NCBI GenBank assembly: GCA_038750655.1
Contig: JBCDGZ010000018.1
Location: 4,003 to 68,002 of the forward strand
Source: JBCDGZ01 sp038750655
Lineage (GTDB): Bacteria; Bacteroidota; Bacteroidia; Chitinophagales; Saprospiraceae
Length of the DNA: 64,000 nt
Reading direction: 5' to 3'
The position numbers were made by a program, and so were the translations under genes. Shown here piece after piece: positions 8,298-17,998 of the stretch; within the stretch, counting starts at the first letter, position 1, and every line of letters starts with the position of its first letter. The notes under the pieces are model-generated. The model did no database searches. It saw only the letters and a list, made by a program, of their open reading frames with translations, and had not been told where the DNA came from.

Positions 8298-8948
8298 ATG
8301 AAAAACTCCATCCTGACCCGTATGATCGGTATGCTGATCGTCTACTTCGCACTCGAATATTTCGGCGGTTCCTTTGGTCGTACCGTTCTTTATCCCATTA
8401 ATCAATTGGTGACCTTCCTCCACGAATTTGGCCATGCCCTCGGTGCTATTCTCACCGGTGGCTCCGTAGAAGCCCTGCAGGTCAATGAGGATGGCAGTGG
8501 TTTCACCATTACCCGTGGCGGTAACCGAGGCATCGTACTCATGGGGGGCTATATTGGCAGTGCGCTGTTTGGCAATCTCTTGTTTTACATTGGTGCCCGA
8601 AAAGAACGCTGGGCCGGCTGGACCCTCAACATTTTGGCCGGCTTGATGATCTTCTCTAGTCTCTTTTGGTTCAATTCCTTATATACCTCCGGTTTTCTAA
8701 TTGCTTTTGCCATCGGCATCTACATCATCACCAGCCGTACCAGCTACGCCCGCGAAGTGCTGATGTTCCTCGGCCTGGTCAGTATCCTCTACATCATCCA
8801 GGATTTCAACGTTGGCCCCTCCTCCGATTTGAATGAATACGCCAAGCTCTTTGTCGTCATACCCGCCACGGTCTGGATGTACATCTGGTTGTTTATCGCC
8901 CTATTGCTGAGCTTTATGAACCTGCGGATGATCTTCAAAGAGAAATAA
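8298..8948 (+). CDS. M50-type (M50B-like) membrane metallopeptidase
   Basis: A 216-residue integral membrane protein with about five to six hydrophobic segments. The zinc-binding HEFGH motif lies at residues 42-46 inside the first membrane region, followed by an ALGAILTGGSVEALQV segment. It fits the peptidase M50B-like family (PF13398 type), small relatives of site-2 proteases that lack a PDZ domain. The second conserved acidic ligand is not obvious to me, so catalytic activity is inferred from family and HExxH only. It is preceded by 105 bp without a gene and followed by the large secreted propeller protein gene. No likely substrate, such as an anti-sigma factor, is adjacent. Confidence 0.82.
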   Translation: MKNSILTRMIGMLIVYFALEYFGGSFGRTVLYPINQLVTFLHEFGHALGAILTGGSVEALQVNEDGSGFTITRGGNRGIVLMGGYIGSALFGNLLFYIGARKERWAGWTLNILAGLMIFSSLFWFNSLYTSGFLIAFAIGIYIITSRTSYAREVLMFLGLVSILYIIQDFNVGPSSDLNEYAKLFVVIPATVWMYIWLFIALLLSFMNLRMIFKEK

Positions 8949-9050
8949 AAAATTAAGGGCCGGGTTTTTGTGAACCCATAGAAAATGCTTATTTTTTGAC
9001 CACTTCGCCATTGAAGGAACTACTTTTAATTGGTCGAAAAACTTCATTCC

Positions 9051-12000
9051 ATGAACAGCCCTACAAAAACAATCCTGTGCACAGGGGTAATCCTGCTTAT
9101 TGCAGCCCTTTGTTGCTATTTTTTCCTGCCCACCAATCCTCCGCCTATTCCCGTACTCAGCTCCGTAGAGACCAAAATGCAGGCCTACGACCATTTTTTT
9201 ATGCAACGGGCCTATCCCGAATCGGCCATAGACTTGGAGACCTACTTCCAGACCATGCAGGGCCTACAGCATCGGGTCCAGCATCGCAACCAGCCCGCTG
9301 GCTTTGATGGCGACTGGCAGCTGGAAGGCCCCGGCAACCTTGGTGCAAGGGTCAATACCATCGCCGTTCATCCCTTCGATGAGCAAATTATCTATGCAGG
9401 TTTCTCCACCGGCGGGCTGTACAAAACTACCAACGGTGGCCAGGACTGGACACCTATTTTTGACGAACAGGCTTACCTTTCTATCGGCCACATTACCATC
9501 GATCCCACTTTCCCGGATGTCATCTATGTTGGCACGGGGGACCCCAATATCTCCGGCTATCCTTTCATTGGCAATGGGCTGTACCGCAGTCCTGATGGCG
9601 GTGCCACCTGGCAGCACCTGGGCCTAGAACAACAGCGCATCATCTCCAAGGTCATCGTTGACCCCTCTAATTTCAACAATCTCTATGTCGCTACGATGGG
9701 CCTGCCCTTCGAGCGCAATGCTAATCGTGGCCTGTACCGCTCCAGGGATGCTGGGCAAAGCTGGGAGCAATCGCTCTACATCAGTGATTCTACCGGAATC
9801 ATTGATATGCTGATCAACCCCAACAATCCCGATGTTCTCTACGCTTCAAGCTGGGACCGGATTCGCAATAACCAGGAGTCAATTGCCTACGGCTTTGGCG
9901 CGGGTATCTATAAGACCATTGATGGTGGGGATAATTGGACGCAGTTGGGCGGTGGCTTGCCGACGGGGAAGTTCTCTCGCGTCAATCTGGCCATGTCCCA
10001 CATTAATCCCAATCATATTTTCGCCATTTATGTGGATACGACCTATCAGGTACACGCGATTTATAAAAGTATGGATGCCGGAGGTACTTGGGCGAGGATT
10101 ACACAGGGGGGACCAGGAACACAGCTGGCCAATGCGCTCGGTGGTCAGGGCTGGTACAACAGTAAGATTAGGGTGCATCCTAATAATGACAATACGATTT
10201 ACTTGCTGGGCGTCGATCTTTGGCGCACGACGAGTGGGGGGACGGTTTGGACGCGTGTGGTTGCTCCGCCGGGTACGATTCAGCCCCATGTGGACAACCA
10301 CGACCTGGTCTTCACCCTCAATCAAAATATTATTCTGGGGACCGACGGCGGGCTGTACCGGCAGGATGCTGGGCAGTCGGTCTGGTTGGATATTGATAAT
10401 ATTCCAACGACCCAATTTTACCGGGTAGGCTATAATCCCTTTAGGCCGAATTTATTTTACGGAGGGGCGCAGGACAATGGTATCTCTTCGGGCAGTGCTG
10501 CCGATCCTGATAATTGGGATTTGATTATGGGGGGAGATGGCTTTCGGACCCTGTTTCGAGAAGATGATCTTCGCAGGCATTATATCCAATTCCAGTTTGG
10601 GCGGATTTTTTCGACTTCCAACGCTGGGGTAACTTATCAGCTGGCCACCTTCGGCATCTCTCCATCGGAGGACCGGAACTGGGATGCGCCAGTGATACTG
10701 AGCCAGCACGATACGGGGCGGGTGTATACGGCGACGGACCGGGTGTACAGCGCCGTGGACCCATCCACCTTGGCCCCTTGGTCAGCGATCAGCCCGCCGC
10801 TGACGGGGGCAAGCGCGATTCCGGGGCGATTTAAGACGGTGAGTGCGCTGGCCGAGTCGCCGGTACAGAGTGGACTGCTGTACGCGGGGACTTCGGACGG
10901 GCAGGTTTGGCGGAGTGAGGATGCCGGAGGCAGTTGGAGTCTCATTAATACGGGCTTACCTGATCGCTATGTCAGCTCAATTACAGCTTCTCCCGATCTG
11001 GCTGATTTCGTCTACGTTACTTTTTCTGGTTATCGGGATAATGACAATACCGCTCTAGTCTACCGCTCTTGGGATCGAGGAGACAGCTGGTTTCCGCTGA
11101 ATGGCGATTTGCCCGATCTGGCGGTTAATGACTTGCTCGTTGCTCCGAATAATTTGGACTTGGTCTTGTTTGCAGCTACAGACGGCGGGGTCTATGCAAC
11201 ACTGGATGAAGGCAGCAGTTGGCATCGGCTAGGGGGAAATATGCCCATTGTTCCCGTTTATGATTTAGAATTAAATGTCGAGCAGGAGCGAGTTATCGCG
11301 GGCACCTTCGGCCGCTCCATTTTCAGTTTTTCCCTAGATAGTATCGGCGTTTCTATCGATGCACCCAGCTTGGCGAACTATGCCGGTAGCGTAAAGACCC
11401 TTGCCGGGGAAGGAATCAACAATGTTACCATCAACTACCGAGGAGGGGCCAATATCCAGAGCATCCCAGCGGAGAGTAACGGCGATTTTAGTATCAACAA
11501 TGTCCCCTACAGCCCTGATTGCAGAATCCGGCCGGTGAACAATACGAATCCAACCAATGGCCTCACCACCTTCGACATCGTTTTGATTCAAAAACACATC
11601 CTGGCCGTTGACACCCTGGATTCGCCCTACAAGATCATCGCTGCCGACGCCAACGGCTCCAATTCAGTGACTACCTTCGATGTCGTCTTGCTGCGCAAAT
11701 TGATCCTGCAAGTCGATACGGCCTTTGCCCAAAACAGCAGTTGGCGCTTTATTCCCTCCAATTACATCTTCCCGAACCCCGAAGATCCCTTTGAAGAAGA
11801 TTTTCCAGAAATTTACGAATGCGCTGGCAACCAGAGCGGCGATAATAATGTGTTTTTCACCGGAGTGAAGGTCGGCGATGTCAATCAAAGTGCCAATCCC
11901 GCCAATTTCAACGAAATTCAAACCCGAGGAGGGAAGGATTTGGTCATTCGCCTGAGAGAGGATTTGGACATGAAGGCCCTGGAGCGGTACCAGCTTCATT

Positions 12001-12632
12001 TCTATGCAGATAATTTTGAGGAAATGGTAGGTTGTCAGTTCACCTTTGATTTTGATAAAGAGCGCATTAAGATCATCCGGGAGTTGGCCCCCGAAGGGCT
12101 GGCGGTCAATTTTGATAATTTCAACTGGGCGCTTCGGGAGTTTGGTGCACTGCCTTTCAGTTGGAGCAATGCCACCCCTAATAGTGTTTCTAGTGATCAG
12201 CCGCTGTTCAGCTTTGAGATTAGAGCAGCAGTAGATGGTAAGCTCAGTGAGGCACTAGCCATCAGCTCCCGCTATGTGCTGGCAGAGGCCTATAATGAAG
12301 CCGGAGAAATTTTCGATGTAACACTCGAATATGGCCTGCTGACTTCTACCACCGCAAGTCCATCGAGCACCGCTTTTGTTGCTCCTCCTCAGCCCAACCC
12401 CTTCCGAGAGCAAACGATCATTAATTTCCGTACGACCCAAAGTACCGATGGAGTGTTGGAGGTAAGAAATGTGCAGGGTATCCTGCTACGAAGAGAGCGC
12501 CGCAGCGTAGTGCCCGGCGAGAACTACTTCCGAATCAGCGGAGACGACTTGGAAGCCGCCGGGATTTATTATTATACGCTTCGTCTTCATAATGAGACCT
12601 TTACGGGCAAAATGCTCTATTTAGGACATTAG
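9051..12632 (+). CDS. Large secreted BNR/VPS10-propeller protein with dockerin-like and cohesin-like modules and T9SS domain
   Basis: About 1193 residues from the ATG at 9051. The frame is open to a TTG at 9030, but the ATG gives a clean signal anchor (SPTKTILCTGVILLIAALCC). Residues ~95-760 form a sortilin/BNR-type beta propeller with repeated Asp-box-like units such as SPDGGATWQ, SRDAGQSWE, TIDGGDNWTQ, SMDAGGTWA and SEDAGGSWS. A dockerin-type-I-like pair follows (GLTTFDIVLIQKHIL and NSVTTFDVVLLRKLIL), then a cohesin-like beta domain (MVGCQFTFDFDKERIKII) and a T9SS sorting domain (QPNPFREQT near the end, YYTLRLHN). It is probably displayed or released by T9SS. The paralogue at 12775-15363 follows directly; the dockerin/cohesin-like part is shared instead with 2867-4651. 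Propeller ligands are unknown. Confidence 0.88.
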   Translation: MNSPTKTILCTGVILLIAALCCYFFLPTNPPPIPVLSSVETKMQAYDHFFMQRAYPESAIDLETYFQTMQGLQHRVQHRNQPAGFDGDWQLEGPGNLGARVNTIAVHPFDEQIIYAGFSTGGLYKTTNGGQDWTPIFDEQAYLSIGHITIDPTFPDVIYVGTGDPNISGYPFIGNGLYRSPDGGATWQHLGLEQQRIISKVIVDPSNFNNLYVATMGLPFERNANRGLYRSRDAGQSWEQSLYISDSTGIIDMLINPNNPDVLYASSWDRIRNNQESIAYGFGAGIYKTIDGGDNWTQLGGGLPTGKFSRVNLAMSHINPNHIFAIYVDTTYQVHAIYKSMDAGGTWARITQGGPGTQLANALGGQGWYNSKIRVHPNNDNTIYLLGVDLWRTTSGGTVWTRVVAPPGTIQPHVDNHDLVFTLNQNIILGTDGGLYRQDAGQSVWLDIDNIPTTQFYRVGYNPFRPNLFYGGAQDNGISSGSAADPDNWDLIMGGDGFRTLFREDDLRRHYIQFQFGRIFSTSNAGVTYQLATFGISPSEDRNWDAPVILSQHDTGRVYTATDRVYSAVDPSTLAPWSAISPPLTGASAIPGRFKTVSALAESPVQSGLLYAGTSDGQVWRSEDAGGSWSLINTGLPDRYVSSITASPDLADFVYVTFSGYRDNDNTALVYRSWDRGDSWFPLNGDLPDLAVNDLLVAPNNLDLVLFAATDGGVYATLDEGSSWHRLGGNMPIVPVYDLELNVEQERVIAGTFGRSIFSFSLDSIGVSIDAPSLANYAGSVKTLAGEGINNVTINYRGGANIQSIPAESNGDFSINNVPYSPDCRIRPVNNTNPTNGLTTFDIVLIQKHILAVDTLDSPYKIIAADANGSNSVTTFDVVLLRKLILQVDTAFAQNSSWRFIPSNYIFPNPEDPFEEDFPEIYECAGNQSGDNNVFFTGVKVGDVNQSANPANFNEIQTRGGKDLVIRLREDLDMKALERYQLHFYADNFEEMVGCQFTFDFDKERIKIIRELAPEGLAVNFDNFNWALREFGALPFSWSNATPNSVSSDQPLFSFEIRAAVDGKLSEALAISSRYVLAEAYNEAGEIFDVTLEYGLLTSTTASPSSTAFVAPPQPNPFREQTIINFRTTQSTDGVLEVRNVQGILLRRERRSVVPGENYFRISGDDLEAAGIYYYTLRLHNETFTGKMLYLGH

Positions 12633-12774
12633 CCTCACTTTGTAAAGTAATTGGCAATAAGTCGCTTAGCACCCATCTGGCGAGGATTTCTTTATACCTT
12701 CCCTTCAACACTATTGAACCTTATGGTGTTACCTGATCGAATTTTATATACTATCCAGAACTAAGCTGACTCTT

Positions 12775-15363
12775 ATGCGATCATTACTTCTACTCCTCCC
12801 TGCGGTGCTGCTATTGGGCATCGGTTATCTCTCTTTTTCTTCTTCCTCCACTGCTCCCGAAATCAACGACCGTTTGGATGCCAAGTACGAACCGGCCGAG
12901 CACTTTTTGCTCTCGCGTTCTTATCCAGATGATTTCTTTGATGTGGATGCCTATGTCGATGCCAGAAAGCAAGCTGCCTATGCCGCCAATTGGCGCAACG
13001 GAGCAGGCTTTGACGCTGAATGGACCGTACAAGGGCCTGGTAATATTGGTGGACGTTCCAATACGGTAGCTTTACATCCTAGCAATGAAGATATAATGTA
13101 CGCTGGATTTGCGGATGGAGGGGTATTTAAGACAGAAGATGGCGGCCTAAATTGGGCACCTATCTTCGATGAACAGCCCTTTCTGGCCATTGGGGATATT
13201 GTAGTCGATCCCAGTAATCCAGAGACGGTTTACGTCGGAACAGGTGATCCTAATATATCGGGCCTGCCCAGCATTGGAAACGGTCTTTACCGTAGTATTG
13301 ACGGCGGTGATAATTGGACGTATATCGGACTAGAGGAAACGCGTATTATTTCCAAAATTGAGCTGCACCCTACCAATCCCGACATCATCTACGTTTCGGC
13401 GATGGGCTTGCCTTTTCAGCCCAATAGTGATCGTGGAGTGTACAAAACGATAGACGGTGGAGATACTTGGGACCAAGTGTTGTACTTGAGCGATACTACC
13501 GGAGTTATTGATATGTTGATCAACCCTCAAGACCCTGATGTGCTTTACGCTGCGGGCTGGGATCGTATTCGTAATAGCGGTCGCTCCTTGCTTCTGGGCG
13601 AAGGAGGGCGCATTCACAAAAGTGTGGATGGTGGAGCGACCTGGACGATGCTGCAAAATGGCCTCCCTAGTGGAGACATGAGCCGGATTGGACTGGCCAT
13701 GTCCGGCCAAAATCCTGATGTGGTTTATGCGATGTTTGTCCATCTGCAAGGGGGCTATCAGCTGGAAGGCATCTACAAATCGGAGAATGCCGGGGCCAAT
13801 TGGTCACCCGTTCCCACCGATTATGCTACTGGTCTGAGCGATAATGCATTAGGCGGTTTTGGTTGGTATTTTGGTAAATTGAGGGTCAATCCAAACAATG
13901 ATGATGACCTGTTTCTGCTCGGTATCGACCTTTGGCGTACTCAAAACAGCGGTTTAACTTGGGAGTTGGCTGCTCCCGAATGGTGGGAATACGAAGTTCA
14001 CGCCGATAAGCATGATCTGGTCTTTGCTCCTTCTGATGACATCGTCATTGCCACTGATGGTGGTTTATACCGTACTAGTGATGATGCGCAGAATTGGGAA
14101 GACATTGAAGATATTGCCACGACTCAATTCTATCGTGTGGCCCATAATCCCCATACTCCAGCATTCTACTACGGTGGAGCGCAGGATAATGGAACCACTG
14201 GAGGTAACAAGGAGGACATCAATCAATGGCCCCGTATTTTTGGTGGCGACGGCTTCCAACCCAATTTTGATCCGGAAAATCCCAATGTTTTTTATGCGGA
14301 AACCCAGAATGGTGGTATTTATGTCACTTTTGACGGAGGCTACTACTTTCAAAATGGTACTATTGGTATCGACCCTGATGATCGACAAAACTGGGATATG
14401 CCTTATCTAATTAGCCCGCATTCCCGAAGTACGCTTTATACTGGAACCGATAAAGTCTATGCCGGTATTTCGATTGACTCCTTTGCTATTCTGGAATGGG
14501 AGGCGATTTCTGAGGAGCTGACGGTACAGCCCAGTGGCCGCAATCGCAATATCAGTGCGCTTGATGAATCACCGGTTGTGGAGGGGCGCCTGTATGCAGG
14601 TACGGCCAATGGTTATGTCCATACCCAGAATCCTACGACAGGGGCCTGGATCAATATCACGGCGGGGCTGCCCGAACGCTATGTAACCGACATCAAGGCT
14701 TCTCCGACCTTTGGCGATCATGTTTTTGTCAGCCACTCGGGCTATCGCGACAACATCAACATTCCACATGTTCACCTCTCTAAAGATGCCGGTGCTACTT
14801 GGGAAGACATTTCTTCCGATCTGCCGCAGTTAGCTGTTAATGCCATTTATATTCTACCTAATAACATGGATTCTGTCATCTTTGCCGCTACGGATGGTGG
14901 GGTATACGGGACAAAAAATGGTGGCAATTCCTGGGCTCGTCTGGGCAGCAATATGCCGAGCATTCCAGTCTTCGACCTGGACCTTAATCCTGATCGCAAT
15001 GAGCTAGTAGCGGGCACCTTCGCCCGTTCGATTATGACTTTCCCGTTAGACTCTATTGGAGTGAGTAGTGAAATGACGACTTCAACTTCTAGCGAACCGA
15101 GCCTGGCATTCCGGGATCGGATTAAAATCAGTCCGAACCCTGCTAGAGATTTTATCGAGGTAAGTTACTTCAATATCGAGCCGGGGAAGGCATCAGAGAT
15201 TGTGGTCATCGATGCCACAGGCCGTTTGGTGTTGAGCCGGAGAGGAATCAATACCCGGGAGGTCAGAGAAACTTTCGACATCTCCTCATTACCTTCAGGA
15301 AATTACTTTGTAAAAGTCAAAGTACGCCACGACATAATGAGCAGTCAATTCATTAAGCTCTAG
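12775..15363 (+). CDS. Secreted BNR/VPS10-propeller protein with T9SS sorting domain
   Basis: An 862-residue protein, paralogous to the gene just upstream over the N-terminal region and the propeller. Both contain DAEWTVQGPGNIGGRSNT-like sequence, YVGTGDPNISG, GGAQDNG, YRVAHNP-type and AATDGGVY segments. It starts with a hydrophobic signal segment (LLLLLPAVLLLGIGYLSF). Asp-box units include SIDGGDNWTY, TIDGGDTWDQ, SVDGGATWTM and SKDAGATWED. It lacks the dockerin/cohesin-like insert and runs straight into a T9SS domain (ISPNPARDFIEVSY, LPSGNYFVKV). The two genes are 142 bp apart and probably arose by tandem duplication with loss or gain of the inserted module. It converges with the TIR-SDR gene with a 17-bp gap. 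Confidence 0.88.
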   Translation: MRSLLLLLPAVLLLGIGYLSFSSSSTAPEINDRLDAKYEPAEHFLLSRSYPDDFFDVDAYVDARKQAAYAANWRNGAGFDAEWTVQGPGNIGGRSNTVALHPSNEDIMYAGFADGGVFKTEDGGLNWAPIFDEQPFLAIGDIVVDPSNPETVYVGTGDPNISGLPSIGNGLYRSIDGGDNWTYIGLEETRIISKIELHPTNPDIIYVSAMGLPFQPNSDRGVYKTIDGGDTWDQVLYLSDTTGVIDMLINPQDPDVLYAAGWDRIRNSGRSLLLGEGGRIHKSVDGGATWTMLQNGLPSGDMSRIGLAMSGQNPDVVYAMFVHLQGGYQLEGIYKSENAGANWSPVPTDYATGLSDNALGGFGWYFGKLRVNPNNDDDLFLLGIDLWRTQNSGLTWELAAPEWWEYEVHADKHDLVFAPSDDIVIATDGGLYRTSDDAQNWEDIEDIATTQFYRVAHNPHTPAFYYGGAQDNGTTGGNKEDINQWPRIFGGDGFQPNFDPENPNVFYAETQNGGIYVTFDGGYYFQNGTIGIDPDDRQNWDMPYLISPHSRSTLYTGTDKVYAGISIDSFAILEWEAISEELTVQPSGRNRNISALDESPVVEGRLYAGTANGYVHTQNPTTGAWINITAGLPERYVTDIKASPTFGDHVFVSHSGYRDNINIPHVHLSKDAGATWEDISSDLPQLAVNAIYILPNNMDSVIFAATDGGVYGTKNGGNSWARLGSNMPSIPVFDLDLNPDRNELVAGTFARSIMTFPLDSIGVSSEMTTSTSSEPSLAFRDRIKISPNPARDFIEVSYFNIEPGKASEIVVIDATGRLVLSRRGINTREVRETFDISSLPSGNYFVKVKVRHDIMSSQFIKL

Positions 15364-15380
15364 GTCGGGTTTCAGGCCTA

Positions 15381-17969
15381 CTACTCATCGAAGATTCTAC
15401 CACTGCGGTGAATGTGATTGCTACTCGCTTGCTGAGTCCCCATCATCAGTACGTTCTGGATATTGACGTAGGCAGGACGAGTAGCCATAAAGTAAATGAC
15501 TTCGGCCACATCCTTTGATTTCAGGGGATTAAAATCCTCATAGATTTTGGCGCGGTCGGTATCTCCATCGAAGCGTACCCGAGCAAACTCTGTTTCTTCG
15601 ACGTGGCCAGGGCTTACCTGGCTCACCCTGATGTTGTGCTTGTGCAGGTCCAATCGTATCGACTTGGTCAGTGCATCGACTGCATACTTAGTAGCGCAAT
15701 AGACATTACCGTTGGGGTAAACCTCATGGCCAGCGGTAGAGCAAACATTGATGATGTGTCCTTTCTGGCGCTTCACCATCTGCGGGCTAATGATACGGGT
15801 GATGTAGAGCAGGCCCTTGATGTTCGTATCGATCATGGTTTCCCAATGTTCCAACTGCCCTTCGTGGATGGGCGCATAGCCTTTGGCCAGCCCAGCATTA
15901 TTGATCAGGATGTCCACCTGCTTAAAAGCCTCCGGCAGCTCATTGAGCGCCGCCTTGGCGGCGTCGAGATCGCGTACATCGAAGGTCAGGCACTCGCATT
16001 CCGTATTGTAGCGAGTTTTAAATGCCAGCTGTAGGGCTTCCAGCTTCTCCTGCCGACGGCCGGTGAGGATGAGGCGATAGCCGTTCTTGGCGAATTCCTC
16101 AGCGGTGGCGCGGCCGATGCCGGCCGTCGCTCCGGTGATCAGGACCGTAGAGGTGGTTGCCGGTACGGAGCTAGCGGCCTTAAGGGCTTCGTAGCGGAAG
16201 GCCTCATCGTTCTCCGGCGTACGCAGCTCGGGGTTGATGAGATAAGATTGTTGATAGTATTCGGAGGCCGCTTTGCGGTTGCCTTCGCCGTGGTAGATCA
16301 AAGCTAGATCATAATTAGCGAAGGGGTGGTCTGGTTTCATCTTTAGGGTCTTTTCGAGCTGCTTGATGGCCTTTTGTGGCTTGTTGAGGCGCTCGTAGAG
16401 CAGTACGCCGTAAACGTAGCGGGCATCCGAATGATCAGGATCTTCCTTGATCGCTTTCTTGAGGTAGTCCCCAGCCTTCTCCGCTTCACTTTCGAAGAAG
16501 TTGGTGGTCAGTAAGCCCAATTTATAAGCCAAACCAGGGATGGCATTATCGATGTTGTAGACCTGCTCGTAATGCTTGTGGGCCTCGATAAATTCTTGCT
16601 GGAATTCAGCGACTTCGGCAAGCCGCAAGTGAGCACTAATATGCTTGGGATGCTTTTCCAGCAGCGTGCGCAGCTCTGTTACTGCCGCCTCACTCTGCGC
16701 ATCCTGTTCCAATAGTGCTTCGGCATAGCGATAGCGGAGTCGAGGGCTCTCCGGCTGGTGGTTGATGGCGGTCTTTAGGACGTCCAGTCCTCTTTCTAAC
16801 TCGTGATCATCAAAGTGAACCTCTGCGGCGGCCAATATCTGATCGACACTGGGACGTTGGGGGATTTCAGCTACGATTTCATCGATGTGCTCTTCTTCCG
16901 CTTCCACAGATGATGATTCAGCTGCTTCCTCCTGTTCGCCTTCCTCGTCCTCCTCCTCCTCATCGTCGAACAGCGATTGTAAGAGTTCATAAGAGCTTTC
17001 CTTGCTATTTTCTTCTGTTGGTGGCGTCAGCGAATCCTGGCTCGGTGGAGTAGGTGATTCCTCATTGACTTGCTCCTCAAGGGGATGATCACTAATGGCA
17101 TCTGGTCCAGCGTTTCCCTCGATGTCAATATCCAGACTCAGTTCTTCGATTTCTTCCTCAATCTCTTCCAGTTCTTCTTCCTCTTCAGCTTGCTCATTCT
17201 CCTCAATGAGTTGACTGCGTTCCGATTCATTGTTCAATTCATTGATGATCGGTTCGGCTTTAGAGAGCAAATCCATTCCCGGAATATCCGACACCGCACC
17301 AGGATTGCCACTTACTGAGGTTTCCTCTGCGGCGACCTCGTGTACCAACTCCGGCTGTAGGGCGCCATTATTTTTATAATCCAAATAAAGCCCCAGGTTA
17401 TCCGTCCGATTGAAGAGTTGTTCGAAGCGGTTATGGGCCAATTGATCAAAGGTCAGGTAGTCGAGGCCCCGTAGGAAGCGGAGAAATTCGCCAATTTCTG
17501 TTGAGATGCTGCGAATAACCTTGAGGCGTTCATTAAAATCGGCCTCCTCCTCTTGTTTCAAATGGCGCTTTTGCTTACGCATTTCCAGATACTGCTCCTG
17601 CCAGAAATTCATATACTGGATGACGCTGCTAACCCGCTCAAAGGAGGTCTTGACAATACTAACTTTCTTGGTGAGCGGATCAATATACTGTCCATTAGTG
17701 ATCACGGGCAGCAATCGTCCGGCGCTATTCAGGTTTTGAACCATCAACAGGGCCTTGTACATGCACTGGCTGGAGCGCAGGAAGTTATCACTGATCAGCA
17801 AGACCACGTGGCCGGGCTTATTTTTTAGCAATTCGCCCAGGCTGTTATCAGACTTGGCGCCATCACAGCCAATATCCTCGATTGGCAGCCCCGAGCCGTT
17901 GAGCCGCTCCATCATGTCCTTGGCGGTATTTTGATTGTCTTTGCAGTAAGCCAGAATTATATTTCTCAT
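15381..17969 (-). CDS. TIR - TPR - short-chain dehydrogenase fusion protein
   Basis: An 862-residue cytosolic protein with an unusual architecture. Residues 1-~125 are TIR-like: IILAYCKDN, VVLLISDNFLRSSQC and LLPVIT strands. A helical part (~126-200) is followed by a very acidic low-complexity linker (~240-370, long Glu runs). TPR repeats occupy ~375-590, e.g. GLAYKLGLL and PFANYDLALIYHGEGN. The last ~255 residues are a complete classical SDR: TGATAGIG at 612-619, NNAG at 690-693, and the catalytic set N716, S744, Y757 and K761 (YCATK). LTGRR after beta 2 suggests NADP preference, and the domain resembles YdfG-type 3-hydroxy acid dehydrogenases. In the TIR part the usual SxWCxxE helix reads SSQCMYK, so K72 stands where NADase TIRs have catalytic Glu. 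The start is 29 nt after the TlpA-like gene, so the two are probably cotranscribed. The function of the fusion is unknown. Confidence 0.88.
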   Translation of the reverse strand: MRNIILAYCKDNQNTAKDMMERLNGSGLPIEDIGCDGAKSDNSLGELLKNKPGHVVLLISDNFLRSSQCMYKALLMVQNLNSAGRLLPVITNGQYIDPLTKKVSIVKTSFERVSSVIQYMNFWQEQYLEMRKQKRHLKQEEEADFNERLKVIRSISTEIGEFLRFLRGLDYLTFDQLAHNRFEQLFNRTDNLGLYLDYKNNGALQPELVHEVAAEETSVSGNPGAVSDIPGMDLLSKAEPIINELNNESERSQLIEENEQAEEEEELEEIEEEIEELSLDIDIEGNAGPDAISDHPLEEQVNEESPTPPSQDSLTPPTEENSKESSYELLQSLFDDEEEEDEEGEQEEAAESSSVEAEEEHIDEIVAEIPQRPSVDQILAAAEVHFDDHELERGLDVLKTAINHQPESPRLRYRYAEALLEQDAQSEAAVTELRTLLEKHPKHISAHLRLAEVAEFQQEFIEAHKHYEQVYNIDNAIPGLAYKLGLLTTNFFESEAEKAGDYLKKAIKEDPDHSDARYVYGVLLYERLNKPQKAIKQLEKTLKMKPDHPFANYDLALIYHGEGNRKAASEYYQQSYLINPELRTPENDEAFRYEALKAASSVPATTSTVLITGATAGIGRATAEEFAKNGYRLILTGRRQEKLEALQLAFKTRYNTECECLTFDVRDLDAAKAALNELPEAFKQVDILINNAGLAKGYAPIHEGQLEHWETMIDTNIKGLLYITRIISPQMVKRQKGHIINVCSTAGHEVYPNGNVYCATKYAVDALTKSIRLDLHKHNIRVSQVSPGHVEETEFARVRFDGDTDRAKIYEDFNPLKSKDVAEVIYFMATRPAYVNIQNVLMMGTQQASSNHIHRSGRIFDE

Positions 17970-17998
17970 ATGCTTTGATCGTCTGGTTTTGTAAAATT

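Noticed and set aside
15381..17969. TIR gene as a member of a known anti-phage system (Thoeris, CBASS or TIR-APAZ)
   Set aside because: No ThsA, cyclase, Argonaute or SAVED partner is adjacent, and the presumed catalytic glutamate is missing.
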